Positions 33,994-40,968 of a DNA stretch of 40,968 nt are shown one piece after another. Position 1 is the first letter of the stretch, and the number at the start of each line of letters is the position of its first letter. The stretch is from Pseudooceanicola sp. Its GTDB lineage: Bacteria; Pseudomonadota; Alphaproteobacteria; Rhodobacterales; Rhodobacteraceae. Both the position numbers and the translations under genes were made by a program. The stretch spans positions 1 through 40,968 of the forward strand of contig PAPR01000030.1 of the NCBI GenBank assembly GCA_002709085.1. Reading direction: 5' to 3'. A model generated the notes under the pieces. It saw nothing but the letters and a program-made list of their open reading frames with translations, was not told where the DNA came from and made no database searches.

Positions 33994-35745
33994 ATGAGCG
34001 ATCCGAAACCGGCCTACCAGGTATTGGCCCGGAAATACCGACCCGAGACCTTTGCCGACCTCGTCGGTCAGGACGCCATGGTGCGCACCCTGCGCAATGC
34101 CTTTGCTGCGGACCGGATCGCGCAGGCCTTCATCATGACGGGGATCCGGGGTACCGGCAAGACGACCACGGCGCGGATCATTGCTAAGGGCATGAACTGC
34201 ATCGGCCCGGACGGAGAGGGCGGACCGACCACCGATCCCTGCGGCACTTGCGAGCATTGCGTGGCGATCATGGAGGGCCGCCACGTCGATGTGATGGAGA
34301 TGGACGCCGCCTCGAACACCGGGGTCGGGGACATCCGCGAGATCATCGATTCCGTGCATTACCGGGCGGCCTCGGCGCGCTACAAGATCTACATCATCGA
34401 CGAAGTGCACATGCTCTCGACCAATGCCTTCAACGCGCTGTTGAAGACGTTGGAAGAACCGCCTGCCCATGTGAAATTCATCTTTGCCACAACCGAAATC
34501 CGCAAGGTCCCGGTCACGGTGCTGTCGCGCTGCCAGCGTTTTGATCTGCGCCGGATCGAACCGGAGGTGATGATTGACCTGCTGAAGCGCATTGCCGAGG
34601 CCGAGGGGGCACAGATTGCCGAGGATGCGCTGGCGCTCATCACGCGCGCCGCCGAAGGCTCGGCGCGGGATGCGACCTCGTTGCTGGATCAGGCGATTTC
34701 ACACGGTGCGGGAGAGACCACCGCCGATCAGGTGCGCGCGATGCTGGGCCTTGCGGATCGGGGCCGCGTGCTCGACCTCTTTGAAATGGTGATGCGGGGC
34801 GATGTGGCGAGTGCGCTCGAAGAGTTGGGCGCGCAATACGCCGACGGTGCGGACCCGCTCGCCGTGCTGCGTGATCTCGCCGAGGTGACGCATTGGATCT
34901 CGGTGGTGAAGATCACGCCGGACGCAGCGGAGGATCCGACAATCTCACCGGACGAACGCGCACGCGGTGTCGATCTGTCGGGGCGTCTGCCGATGCGGGC
35001 GATGACCCGGATGTGGCAAATGCTGCTCAAGGCGCTGGAGGAGGTCTCCGCGGCGCCGAATGCAATGATGGCCGCCGAGATGGCGGTGATCCGGTTGACC
35101 CATGTGGCCGAATTGCCTTCGCCCGAGGACCTGGTGCGCAGGATCAAGGATCAGCCACAGCCGTCGGGGCCGCCCGGTGGCGGGGGCGTCGGCGCATCCG
35201 GATCGTCTTCTTCGGCAAGCGGAGCCACGATGGCGCGTGGCGGCGCTGCGCCCGGCGGGCGGGTTCACGGCCCGGTCGCCCAACTGGCCGAGGACGTCGA
35301 TCAGGCGTTGGCGAACTATCCGACCTTTGAGCATGTGGTTGAATTGATCCGCACCAATCGCGACGTGAAGTTGCTGGTGGACGTGGAAACCTGCGTCCAG
35401 CTTGCCAATTATCGACCGGGGCGAATCGAATTCGTCCCGACACCGGATGCGCCGCGCGATCTGGCGCAGAAACTTGGCGCGCGCTTGCAGGGCTGGACCG
35501 GCAATCGTTGGGGCGTCATCGTCGTCAACGAGGGCGGGCAGGAGACCATCGCCGCCAAACGAGACGCCAAGGAGTTGGCGCTGAAGGAAGAGGCATCAAC
35601 CCACCCCCTCGTGCGGGCCGTGCTGTCGGCCTTTCCCAAGGCTCGGATCACCGCGATCCGCACCCCCGAAGACATGGCCGCCACCGCCGCCGGCGAGGCG
35701 CTGGCGGAGGTCGAGGATGAATGGGACCCCTTCGAAGAGGATTGA
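33994..35745 (+). CDS. dnaX: DNA polymerase III subunit gamma/tau
   Basis: The 583-residue clamp-loader ATPase has Walker A GIRGTGKT (50-57), zinc-module cysteines 69, 83, 86 and 89, Walker B IIDEVHM around Asp136-Glu137, and sensor 1 near Thr166-Thr167. A flexible Gly/Ser/Pro-rich linker (about 395-425) leads to the tau-type C-terminal domain that binds the polymerase. No E. coli-type slippery sequence was seen, so a separate gamma form is not evident. It starts the dnaX-ybaB-recR cluster. Confidence 0.96.
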   Translation: MSDPKPAYQVLARKYRPETFADLVGQDAMVRTLRNAFAADRIAQAFIMTGIRGTGKTTTARIIAKGMNCIGPDGEGGPTTDPCGTCEHCVAIMEGRHVDVMEMDAASNTGVGDIREIIDSVHYRAASARYKIYIIDEVHMLSTNAFNALLKTLEEPPAHVKFIFATTEIRKVPVTVLSRCQRFDLRRIEPEVMIDLLKRIAEAEGAQIAEDALALITRAAEGSARDATSLLDQAISHGAGETTADQVRAMLGLADRGRVLDLFEMVMRGDVASALEELGAQYADGADPLAVLRDLAEVTHWISVVKITPDAAEDPTISPDERARGVDLSGRLPMRAMTRMWQMLLKALEEVSAAPNAMMAAEMAVIRLTHVAELPSPEDLVRRIKDQPQPSGPPGGGGVGASGSSSSASGATMARGGAAPGGRVHGPVAQLAEDVDQALANYPTFEHVVELIRTNRDVKLLVDVETCVQLANYRPGRIEFVPTPDAPRDLAQKLGARLQGWTGNRWGVIVVNEGGQETIAAKRDAKELALKEEASTHPLVRAVLSAFPKARITAIRTPEDMAATAAGEALAEVEDEWDPFEED

Positions 35746-35854
35746 TCGCGTCCCCGGGGTTGCGATCCGCACCCTACGCCGCAATATCAACCACGAAGTG
35801 TTTAACAAAACCGAAATGACGCCGCCGAGGCGGAGAAACGATCAGGAGAGCGAG

Positions 35855-36199
35855 ATGTTCAAAGGCTTGGGCCAGATGGGCGACATGGCAAAGATGCTGA
35901 AGTCGGCGCAGGAGATGCAGCAAAAGGTCGTCGAACTTCAGGAACAGTTCGAGTCGATGACGGTCGAGGGGCGCTCTGGCGCCGGTCTCGTCACCGCAAC
36001 GGCCAACGGCAAGGGCGATCTGACTGCGCTCAACATCGACCCGTCGATCTTCAACCCCGAAGAAAAAGAAGTCGTCGAGGACCTGATCCTCGCCGCGATC
36101 AAGGACGCCCAGATCAAGGCGAAGGAGATGAACCAGGCGGAAATGGGCAAGCTCACCGAAGGTCTCGGCCTGCCCGCCGATTTCAAGATGCCATTCTGA
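35855..36199 (+). CDS. ybaB: YbaB/EbfC nucleoid-associated protein
   Basis: The 114-residue protein starts [19 protein letters not shown], has the family core [19 protein letters not shown], and forms a dimeric DNA-binding fold. It sits between dnaX and recR, the conserved bacterial order, with recR 13 bases downstream. A CAGGAGAGCGAG ribosome site supports the start. Its role is in nucleoid organisation and, by association, in recombination repair. Confidence 0.95.
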   Translation: MFKGLGQMGDMAKMLKSAQEMQQKVVELQEQFESMTVEGRSGAGLVTATANGKGDLTALNIDPSIFNPEEKEVVEDLILAAIKDAQIKAKEMNQAEMGKLTEGLGLPADFKMPF

Positions 36200-36212
36200 C
36201 GCGACGACCGGG

Positions 36213-36806
36213 ATGAGTGCCAGCCGCGACATAGATTCGCTGATCGACATGATGGCCCGGTTGCCCGGTCTCGGCCCTCGTTCGGCGCGTCGCGCGGTGC
36301 TGCACATGATCCGCAAGAAGGAGCTGTTGCTCACCCCGCTGGCCGACTTGATGCATCACGTTGCCGTCACTGTGCGCGAATGCGCGCGCTGCGGCAATAT
36401 CGGCGCGGGTGAACTCTGCGACATCTGCACCAGCGAGAAACGCGCAACCGGCGAAATCTGCGTGGTCGAGGATGTCGCGGACCTTTGGGCGATGGAACGC
36501 GCGGCGGTCTTCAAGGGGCGGTATCACGTGCTGGGCGGCACGCTTTCCGCGCTGGATGCCATCGGCCCGGAAGAATTGCGCATCCCCCGGCTGGTCAATC
36601 GGATTGCGGATGAGAATATCACCGAGGTGATCCTTGCCCTCAACGCCACGGTGGATGGTCAGACCACGGCGCATTACATTGCCGACCAGCTCGACGGGCA
36701 GGTCCGGCTGACCTCCCTCGCGCAGGGCGTCCCGATCGGCGGGGAACTGGACTACCTCGACGATGGCACGATCACGGCGGCCTTGCGCGCACGCAAGGCT
36801 TTCTAG
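36213..36806 (+). CDS. recR: Recombination protein RecR
   Basis: The 197-residue protein has the helix-hairpin-helix start ([17 protein letters not shown]), a four-cysteine zinc finger (Cys57, Cys60, Cys69, Cys72) and a Toprim domain (about 80-175). With RecF and RecO it loads RecA at gaps in damaged DNA. It ends the dnaX-ybaB-recR cluster, and is convergent with the RNase T2 gene. Confidence 0.97.
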   Translation: MSASRDIDSLIDMMARLPGLGPRSARRAVLHMIRKKELLLTPLADLMHHVAVTVRECARCGNIGAGELCDICTSEKRATGEICVVEDVADLWAMERAAVFKGRYHVLGGTLSALDAIGPEELRIPRLVNRIADENITEVILALNATVDGQTTAHYIADQLDGQVRLTSLAQGVPIGGELDYLDDGTITAALRARKAF

Positions 36807-36817
36807 GAGTCCCAAGG

Positions 36818-36870
36818 CTTCATCTCGTCGGAAATACTCCGGGTGGTCCGGAGGGCTGGCCCTCCGGCGG
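36818..36870 (-). repeat. Hairpin-bearing intergenic motif after the RNase T2 gene
   Basis: CCGGAGGGC (36848-36856) pairs perfectly with GCCCTCCGG (36859-36867). On the minus strand it is followed by CGGAGTATTTCCGACGAGAT, resembling the element found after pheT. It lies between converging genes and may act as a terminator. Confidence 0.45.
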
Positions 36871-36876
36871 TCTTCG

Positions 36877-37587
36877 TCAGCGTACCGCGTCCAGCAAGGC
36901 GTCCTTCATGCGGCAATCGCGGATCACGTCGTTACCGCAGCGTCGCGGGGTGAGGTCCGTGGTCAGGCAAATGCGCGCCTCCTGTATGCGCCCCTCGCGG
37001 CAGGTGATGGTAATCTCATCCGCGCTGAGGCTGGGGTTGGCCTCCAGGAAGGCCTCTTCGACGACAGACGCGGGCAAAGTCACATCGCGTCCCAAGTCGC
37101 GCAGGGCCTGAGGGCGCGTGATCTTGTCGTAGGACAGCCGCATCAACGCGTAATACTGCGTGGCATCCAGCCCGGTGCAGGTGCCGTGCTTCTTCCACTG
37201 GTGCCACGCGACGCCCGAAGCGCCCATGATGTCGGCCATCTCGGCCGTCATTCCACGGGTCGGAGCCCGCTGTGTCGTCGGGCAATAGGACGGGTAGCCG
37301 CGTTCGTTCTGCGGCCAGAGCCCGTGCAAGACCCAACCGAAATCGCGGTCTGTCCGGCATTGCGGGGACTGGCGCGAATCCCCTTCCAGGGCACACCACG
37401 TCGGGGACCAGCTGAGTGACAGGACGAGGTAGTCGTACTCCCCGGCACGCTCGCCCTCCGCCCGTAGCGGCGCGGTCAGACTCAGTGACAGGAGCGAGGT
37501 GAGGCACGCCATGATCGCCACGGGTCTCATCATTCGGGCCCATGCCGATCCCCTGCGGTGGGCCTTTGCCAGAAGGTGCAACATCAT
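36877..37587 (-). CDS. Secreted ribonuclease T2
   Basis: The 236-residue protein carries both catalytic blocks of the RNase T2 family: HGLWPQ (CAS1) and WKKHGTC (CAS2), each with its histidine. There are also several cysteines for disulphides. A signal peptide is present (MMRPVAIMACLTSLLSLSLT, ending near LRA). The enzyme cuts single-stranded RNA in the periplasm or outside the cell. The start is uncertain: the chosen ATG has a GAGAGA site, but starting at 37533 or 37530 would give a more usual signal peptide. Confidence 0.9.
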   Translation of the reverse strand: MMLHLLAKAHRRGSAWARMMRPVAIMACLTSLLSLSLTAPLRAEGERAGEYDYLVLSLSWSPTWCALEGDSRQSPQCRTDRDFGWVLHGLWPQNERGYPSYCPTTQRAPTRGMTAEMADIMGASGVAWHQWKKHGTCTGLDATQYYALMRLSYDKITRPQALRDLGRDVTLPASVVEEAFLEANPSLSADEITITCREGRIQEARICLTTDLTPRRCGNDVIRDCRMKDALLDAVR

Positions 37588-37728
37588 TCTCTCTTTCAAT
37601 ATCCGACGACCCGCACTATATAGCCGCCAAGTTCCCCGACAACGGAAACCCGCACCGCCAGGTGCCGCTTGCTCCGGCAGGCGCCGGGAGAGCCGTATTC
37701 GGGCATCAGGATTCGGAAGGAGAGACAC

Positions 37729-38478
37729 ATGGGTATCCCTATCATGGCCAAAGCCACCGCCGTGTGGCTGGTGGACAACACCACCATTACCTTCAAGCAG
37801 ATCGCCGATTTCACCGGCATGCATGAGCTGGAAGTTCAGGGCATTGCCGATGGTGACGTCGCGGCCGGTGTGAAGGGTTTCGATCCGATCGCCAACAACC
37901 AGTTGACGCAGGCCGACATCGACGCGGCGGAAAAGGATCCGCTGGCCAAGCTGAAGCTGAAGTTCAATCCCGCCGCCGTGGGCGAGGAAAAGCGTCGCGG
38001 GCCGCGCTACACGCCCCTGTCCAAACGTCAGGATCGCCCGAACTCTATCCTCTGGCTGGTGAAGTTTCACCCTGAACTGTCCGACGCGCAGATTTCAAAA
38101 CTGGTCGGTACCACCAAGCCGACGATCCAGTCGATCCGCGAGCGCACCCATTGGAACATCGGGAACATGCAGCCGATTGACCCGGTCGCGCTCGGGTTGT
38201 GCAAGCAGACAGAGCTGGACGCCGCAGTTCAGAAGGCCGCGCAGAAACGCGCCGCTGAAGGTTCCGCCATGTCCGACGACGAACGCCGGAAGCTGCTGTC
38301 CACCGAGCAATCGCTGGGCATGGAGGCAGAGCCGCGCATGCCGACCGCGATCGAGGGCCTCGAGACCTTTTCCTTGTCGGATGATGACGAGCCGGCGAAG
38401 GAAGAAACCATCGTCGACGCGGAGAGCTTCTTTAACCTGCCGAAATCTTCGGAGGACGATGAGGACAAAGACTCCTGA
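37729..38478 (+). CDS. trcR: TrcR/DUF1013 cell-cycle transcriptional regulator
   Basis: The 249-residue protein matches DUF1013/TrcR, a conserved alphaproteobacterial regulator linked with the GcrA/CcrM/CtrA cell-cycle network. Two helix-turn-helix-like segments are visible, TITFKQIADFTGMHELEVQ (about 21-39) and LSDAQISKLVGTTKPTIQS (about 117-135). The C-terminal third is acidic. The start has a GGAAGGAGAG site. A strong terminator follows 22 bases after the stop. Confidence 0.92.
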   Translation: MGIPIMAKATAVWLVDNTTITFKQIADFTGMHELEVQGIADGDVAAGVKGFDPIANNQLTQADIDAAEKDPLAKLKLKFNPAAVGEEKRRGPRYTPLSKRQDRPNSILWLVKFHPELSDAQISKLVGTTKPTIQSIRERTHWNIGNMQPIDPVALGLCKQTELDAAVQKAAQKRAAEGSAMSDDERRKLLSTEQSLGMEAEPRMPTAIEGLETFSLSDDDEPAKEETIVDAESFFNLPKSSEDDEDKDS

Positions 38479-38500
38479 TCGTCGCTTCTTTGTGACAGAC

Positions 38501-38531
38501 AAAAGCGCGGTCCTTTCGGGGCCGCGCTTTT
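38501..38531 (+). terminator. Rho-independent terminator of trcR
   Basis: AAAAGCGCGG pairs with CCGCGCTTTT around an 11-base loop. The A-run on the left and T-run on the right would let it work in both directions. Confidence 0.92.
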
Positions 38532-38629
38532 CTTATGATGCGGGTGCGGTTGCGGTATTCTCCACCCCCAGGATGAAGCGAGACCGACAGGCTGGCAGAG
38601 CCAAGCCCAACCGAACCGGCGTTGCCTTT

Positions 38630-39610
38630 TCAGCCGACCTCCAACACGATCTTGCCGATATGTTGCGAGGTCTCCATCCGCGCATGAGCCGAGGCCGCGT
38701 CATCCAGTTGAAACGTGCTGTCCATCACCGGCGCGATGCGGCCCGAGTCGAGCAATGGCCAGACATGTTCGCGCAACTGCCGCGCGATATCGGCCTTGGC
38801 GGCGTCCGATTGGGGGCGCAGGGTCGAGCCGGTGATCGTCAGACGCTTCACCATGACCTGAGCAAAGTTCAGCTCGGCCTTCGGTCCCCCGAGGAAGGCG
38901 ATGAACACCAGTCGCCCGTCTTGCGCCATGCAGGACACGTCGCGTGCGATATAGTCGCCGCCGACCATGTCAAGGATGACGTTCGCGCCGCCCTCGGCCT
39001 TGAGGACCTTAACGAAATCTTCTTCGCGGTAGTTGATTGCGCGTTCGGCGCCCAACGCCTCGCATTTCGCGCATTTTTCGGGGGAGCCGGCCGTGGCAAA
39101 TACCCTTGCGCCAAAGGCCTTGGCGAGCTGGATCGCCGTTGTGCCGATGCCCGAAGACCCGCCGTGGATCAGGATACGTTCCCCGGCCTTCAGCCCGCCG
39201 CGCATGAACACGTTGGTCCAGACGGTGAAATAGGTTTCAGGCAGGCAGGCGGCTTCTTTGAGGCCCATGCCGTTCGGGACGGGTAGGCAATGCGCGGCGG
39301 GGGTGGTGACATATTCCGCGTAGCCGCCACCGGGCAGCAGTGCACAGACCTGATCGCCGACGGCGGGCCAGCTGACCCCCTGGCCCACGGCGGTGACTTC
39401 GCCGGAGGCTTCCAATCCCGGCAGGTCCGAGGCATCGGGCGGCGGCGCATAGTTGCCGGCGCGTTGCAGCGCGTCGGGCCGATTGACCCCTGCATATGCC
39501 ACCTTGATCACCACCTGTCCGGCCTCGGGCTCCGGGCGGGGGCGACGGGTGGGTTTCAGAACGTCGGGGCCGCCGGGCTGGCTGATTTCAATGGCGCGCA
39601 TGTCGGTCAT
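38630..39610 (-). CDS. Quinone oxidoreductase, PIG3-like (zinc-free MDR family)
   Basis: The 326-residue protein belongs to the medium-chain reductases that reduce quinones or enones with NADPH. It has the GVNRPDALQRAG segment, GGGYAEYV, and the nucleotide motif HGGSSGIGTTAIQLAKAFGA (149-168). The zinc-ligand cysteine and histidine pattern of alcohol dehydrogenases is absent. The ATG chosen follows AAGGAGG by five bases. Its 5' end faces away from the trcR terminator, and coq9 lies 77 bases upstream on the same strand. Confidence 0.9.
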   Translation of the reverse strand: MTDMRAIEISQPGGPDVLKPTRRPRPEPEAGQVVIKVAYAGVNRPDALQRAGNYAPPPDASDLPGLEASGEVTAVGQGVSWPAVGDQVCALLPGGGYAEYVTTPAAHCLPVPNGMGLKEAACLPETYFTVWTNVFMRGGLKAGERILIHGGSSGIGTTAIQLAKAFGARVFATAGSPEKCAKCEALGAERAINYREEDFVKVLKAEGGANVILDMVGGDYIARDVSCMAQDGRLVFIAFLGGPKAELNFAQVMVKRLTITGSTLRPQSDAAKADIARQLREHVWPLLDSGRIAPVMDSTFQLDDAASAHARMETSQHIGKIVLEVG

Positions 39611-39687
39611 GGGGTCCTCCTTCATCATTGCGGACTATTCCGTTCGAGGGGCGGAATGTCCATGGATCACGCCGCATAGGGGCAGGG

Positions 39688-40353
39688 TCACATTCGATGG
39701 CCGGGGAGATCCTCGCGTGACCGGGGCGGTTTGATGCCACCCAGCAGAGAGACAGGTCCGGCCAGCAGCCGCCCCAGCGGACCGGAGGAAAGCTGCCCCT
39801 TTACCTTTTCAAACTGCATCACATTATCTACGCGACGGTCGAGGAACTCCCAGGTCGCCTGCTGGTCCGGACTGTCGTCGCCCAGCCAGAACAACAGGGT
39901 GGCGCCGATCACGCCGGACAGGGTCATGCGCTTGGTATACCAGTTGTAATCATCCGATGTGTCACCGAGCGCGTTCCAGATGTGATCGGCTGTCTGCCAG
40001 AGCATCCGCGCCCCGTCAGGCGCATTGAGCGGTAGTGCGTTCTGCGACATCGCGCGGCGCAGCGCTTCCTTGTCCTCAATGGTTTCGATCCTGAGGCGCA
40101 CCGCGCGAATGACGCGGTCGCGAAAGCGCAAATCGCTCAGGTCGCTCTCTTGCAGCGCGGCGACCATGCGGGCGTCGCCGCGTTCGTGCCAAGCGCGGGC
40201 CAGGTCCCGCGCGCCACGCGGGTAAAGGCCGCGCGCGACGGTCCGGTCCACCCCGGCGTCGGATACGGCGGCCCGAAAGGCGGCTTCGCTCCAGCCTTCA
40301 AAGGCGACATGGGTCAGAATGGCGTCGATTAGGCGGTTCTGCAATTCGGTCAT
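39688..40353 (-). CDS. COQ9-family ubiquinone biosynthesis protein
   Basis: The 221-residue protein has a TetR-like fold in the N-terminal half (HVAFEGWSEAAFRAAVSDAG) and the COQ9 signature DYNWYTKRMTLSGVIGATLL, the lipid-binding region. In mitochondria COQ9 supports the Coq7 hydroxylase; the bacterial counterpart is assumed to act in the same pathway. The ATG chosen follows CCGGAGAATTTG; a longer reading adds 13 atypical residues. It is divergent from rpsU. Confidence 0.9.
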   Translation of the reverse strand: MTELQNRLIDAILTHVAFEGWSEAAFRAAVSDAGVDRTVARGLYPRGARDLARAWHERGDARMVAALQESDLSDLRFRDRVIRAVRLRIETIEDKEALRRAMSQNALPLNAPDGARMLWQTADHIWNALGDTSDDYNWYTKRMTLSGVIGATLLFWLGDDSPDQQATWEFLDRRVDNVMQFEKVKGQLSSGPLGRLLAGPVSLLGGIKPPRSREDLPGHRM

Positions 40354-40376
40354 CAAATTCTCCGGTCTCGGGATAC

Positions 40377-40405
40377 TGGACAGATAGGGCAAAGGGGGCT
40401 ATACG
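40377..40405 (+). promoter_or_regulatory. Sigma-70 promoter of rpsU
   Basis: TGGACA (5 of 6) and TATACG (4 of 6) lie 17 bases apart. The -10 region TATACGGCC is identical to that of the rpmI-rplT promoter in this window. Confidence 0.65.
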
Positions 40406-40443
40406 GCCACCTCCTGCAAATTCTGCAACTCTAACCTAGGAAG

Positions 40444-40456
40444 GTGGTGACACCAC
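40444..40456 (+). promoter_or_regulatory. Small hairpin covering the rpsU ribosome site
   Basis: GTGG pairs with CCAC around TGACA, and can be drawn as GTGGTG with CACCAC around a single base. It abuts the ATG and includes the GGTGG part of the ribosome site, so folding could lower initiation. Confidence 0.5.
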
Positions 40457-40663
40457 ATGCAGGTTTCTGTTCGTGACAACAATGTTGATCAGGCGCTCCG
40501 CGCCCTGAAGAAAAAGCTCCAGCGCGAAGGCGTGTTTCGGGAAATGAAGCTCAAGCAACATTTCGAGAAGCCCTCCGTCAAGAAAGCGCGCGAGAAGGCC
40601 GAAGCGATTCGCCGTGCCCGCAAGCTGGCGCGCAAAAAAGCGCAACGTGAAGGCATGATGTAA
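40457..40663 (+). CDS. rpsU: 30S ribosomal protein S21
   Basis: The 68-residue basic protein starts [20 protein letters not shown] and ends with a Lys/Arg-rich helix. S21 lies near the anti-Shine-Dalgarno end of 16S rRNA and helps initiation. It is monocistronic here, with its own promoter, a hairpin at the ribosome site and a terminator-like hairpin downstream. Confidence 0.97.
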   Translation: MQVSVRDNNVDQALRALKKKLQREGVFREMKLKQHFEKPSVKKAREKAEAIRRARKLARKKAQREGMM

Positions 40664-40968
40664 GCTTTTTCGACTTACGCAAGTCCAAGCGATCCCCGTG
40701 GCCCGCCGGCTCGTTCCGGCCACAGGGACATGAATGCGACGGCTATCGAGAGAACCTCGGTAGCCGTTTGATTTTGTGAAATAGAGCGCAACACCGATTG
40801 AGCGAAACGTGGGCAGATGGACGTCGGAAGAGCCTCCGTGCTGTGTGCGAGCTGGCTCACGTCACAGGCCCGAGCCGTCTTCTGCTGCACCGAGCGTGAC
40901 GCCATCCCGGCCCTGCAAGGACCCGAAAACCCTACTACCCTCGCAACCGCCGCAACAGCCCGACCGAA
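40664..40968. other. Intergenic end of window, no convincing gene
   Basis: Two hairpins are visible. GTGGCC pairs with GGCCAC near 40698-40723, and a 12-bp stem follows at 40739-40767. No RNA gene or coding frame with a ribosome site was found. The far end may belong to a gene beyond the window. Confidence 0.5.
40739..40767 (+). terminator. Terminator-like hairpin downstream of rpsU
   Basis: ACGGCTATCGAG pairs with CTCGGTAGCCGT (one T-G pair) around AGAAC, followed by TTGATTTTG. A likely intrinsic terminator for rpsU or a transcript starting after it. Confidence 0.65.

Noticed and set aside
33994-35745. Programmed frameshift in dnaX as in E. coli
   Set aside because: No A-rich slippery heptamer was seen near the expected end of the gamma region.
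40675-40905. 76-codon minus-strand frame at the window end
   Set aside because: It runs through the 40739-40767 hairpin, has no ribosome site or recognisable motif, and is probably non-coding.

Overview
The window is chromosomal DNA from an alphaproteobacterium, most likely a member of the Rhodobacteraceae (Roseobacter group). The call rests on the gene content: a TrcR/DUF1013 cell-cycle regulator, a COQ9-family protein, DUF1244, a DUF482 acyltransferase, class III alcohol dehydrogenase, an MbfA-type ferritin with an Irr (ICE) box, and an rpmI-rplT cluster close to pheS-pheT. G+C is high and coding density is high over most of the window. No tRNA, rRNA operon, CRISPR array or prophage was seen.

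Layout. 1-5.5 kb: partial mbfA with an ICE operator, a broken tetR, a NYN/OST-HTH protein, glutathione-dependent formaldehyde dehydrogenase, a small I78-type inhibitor, and the nitrogen-control pair glnK-amtB with a clear terminator. 5.7-9.4 kb: a class A penicillin-binding protein faces the mlaA-mlaC outer-membrane lipid-asymmetry pair. 9.6-15.5 kb: a type I secretion ABC/HlyD pair, then a tightly packed run of RidA, a glycerophosphodiester phosphodiesterase, a DUF482 acyltransferase and pterin dehydratase. 15.5-15.83 kb: a non-coding stretch with a promoter-like sequence and six consecutive small hairpins. 15.8-21.2 kb: peroxiredoxin, a FAD reductase, rsmD, DUF1244, pyruvate kinase, a small membrane protein, and rpmI-rplT behind a strong promoter.

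21.2-24.6 kb is an islet of lower G+C. It holds a winged-helix/alpha-beta hydrolase fusion, a divergent 60-residue protein and a complete IS3-family element (IS2-like) with inverted ends, a 5-bp target duplication and a probable -1 frameshift site. The islet is bracketed by two near-identical 41-nt copies of the rplT terminator. A conserved protein of unknown function, a glutaredoxin-MauE fusion and a small exported protein follow. Then come pheS, a low-G+C DUF2513 gene, a YrhK-domain gene and pheT, the 4.5S SRP RNA gene and rsgA.

33.0-41.0 kb: a YpfJ-type metallopeptidase, the dnaX-ybaB-recR repair/replication cluster, an RNase T2, trcR, a quinone oxidoreductase, coq9 and rpsU. Most of these are ordinary housekeeping genes. 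The least explained parts are the hairpin array at 15.64-15.83 kb, the islet at the rplT terminator, and the foreign-looking gene between pheS and pheT.
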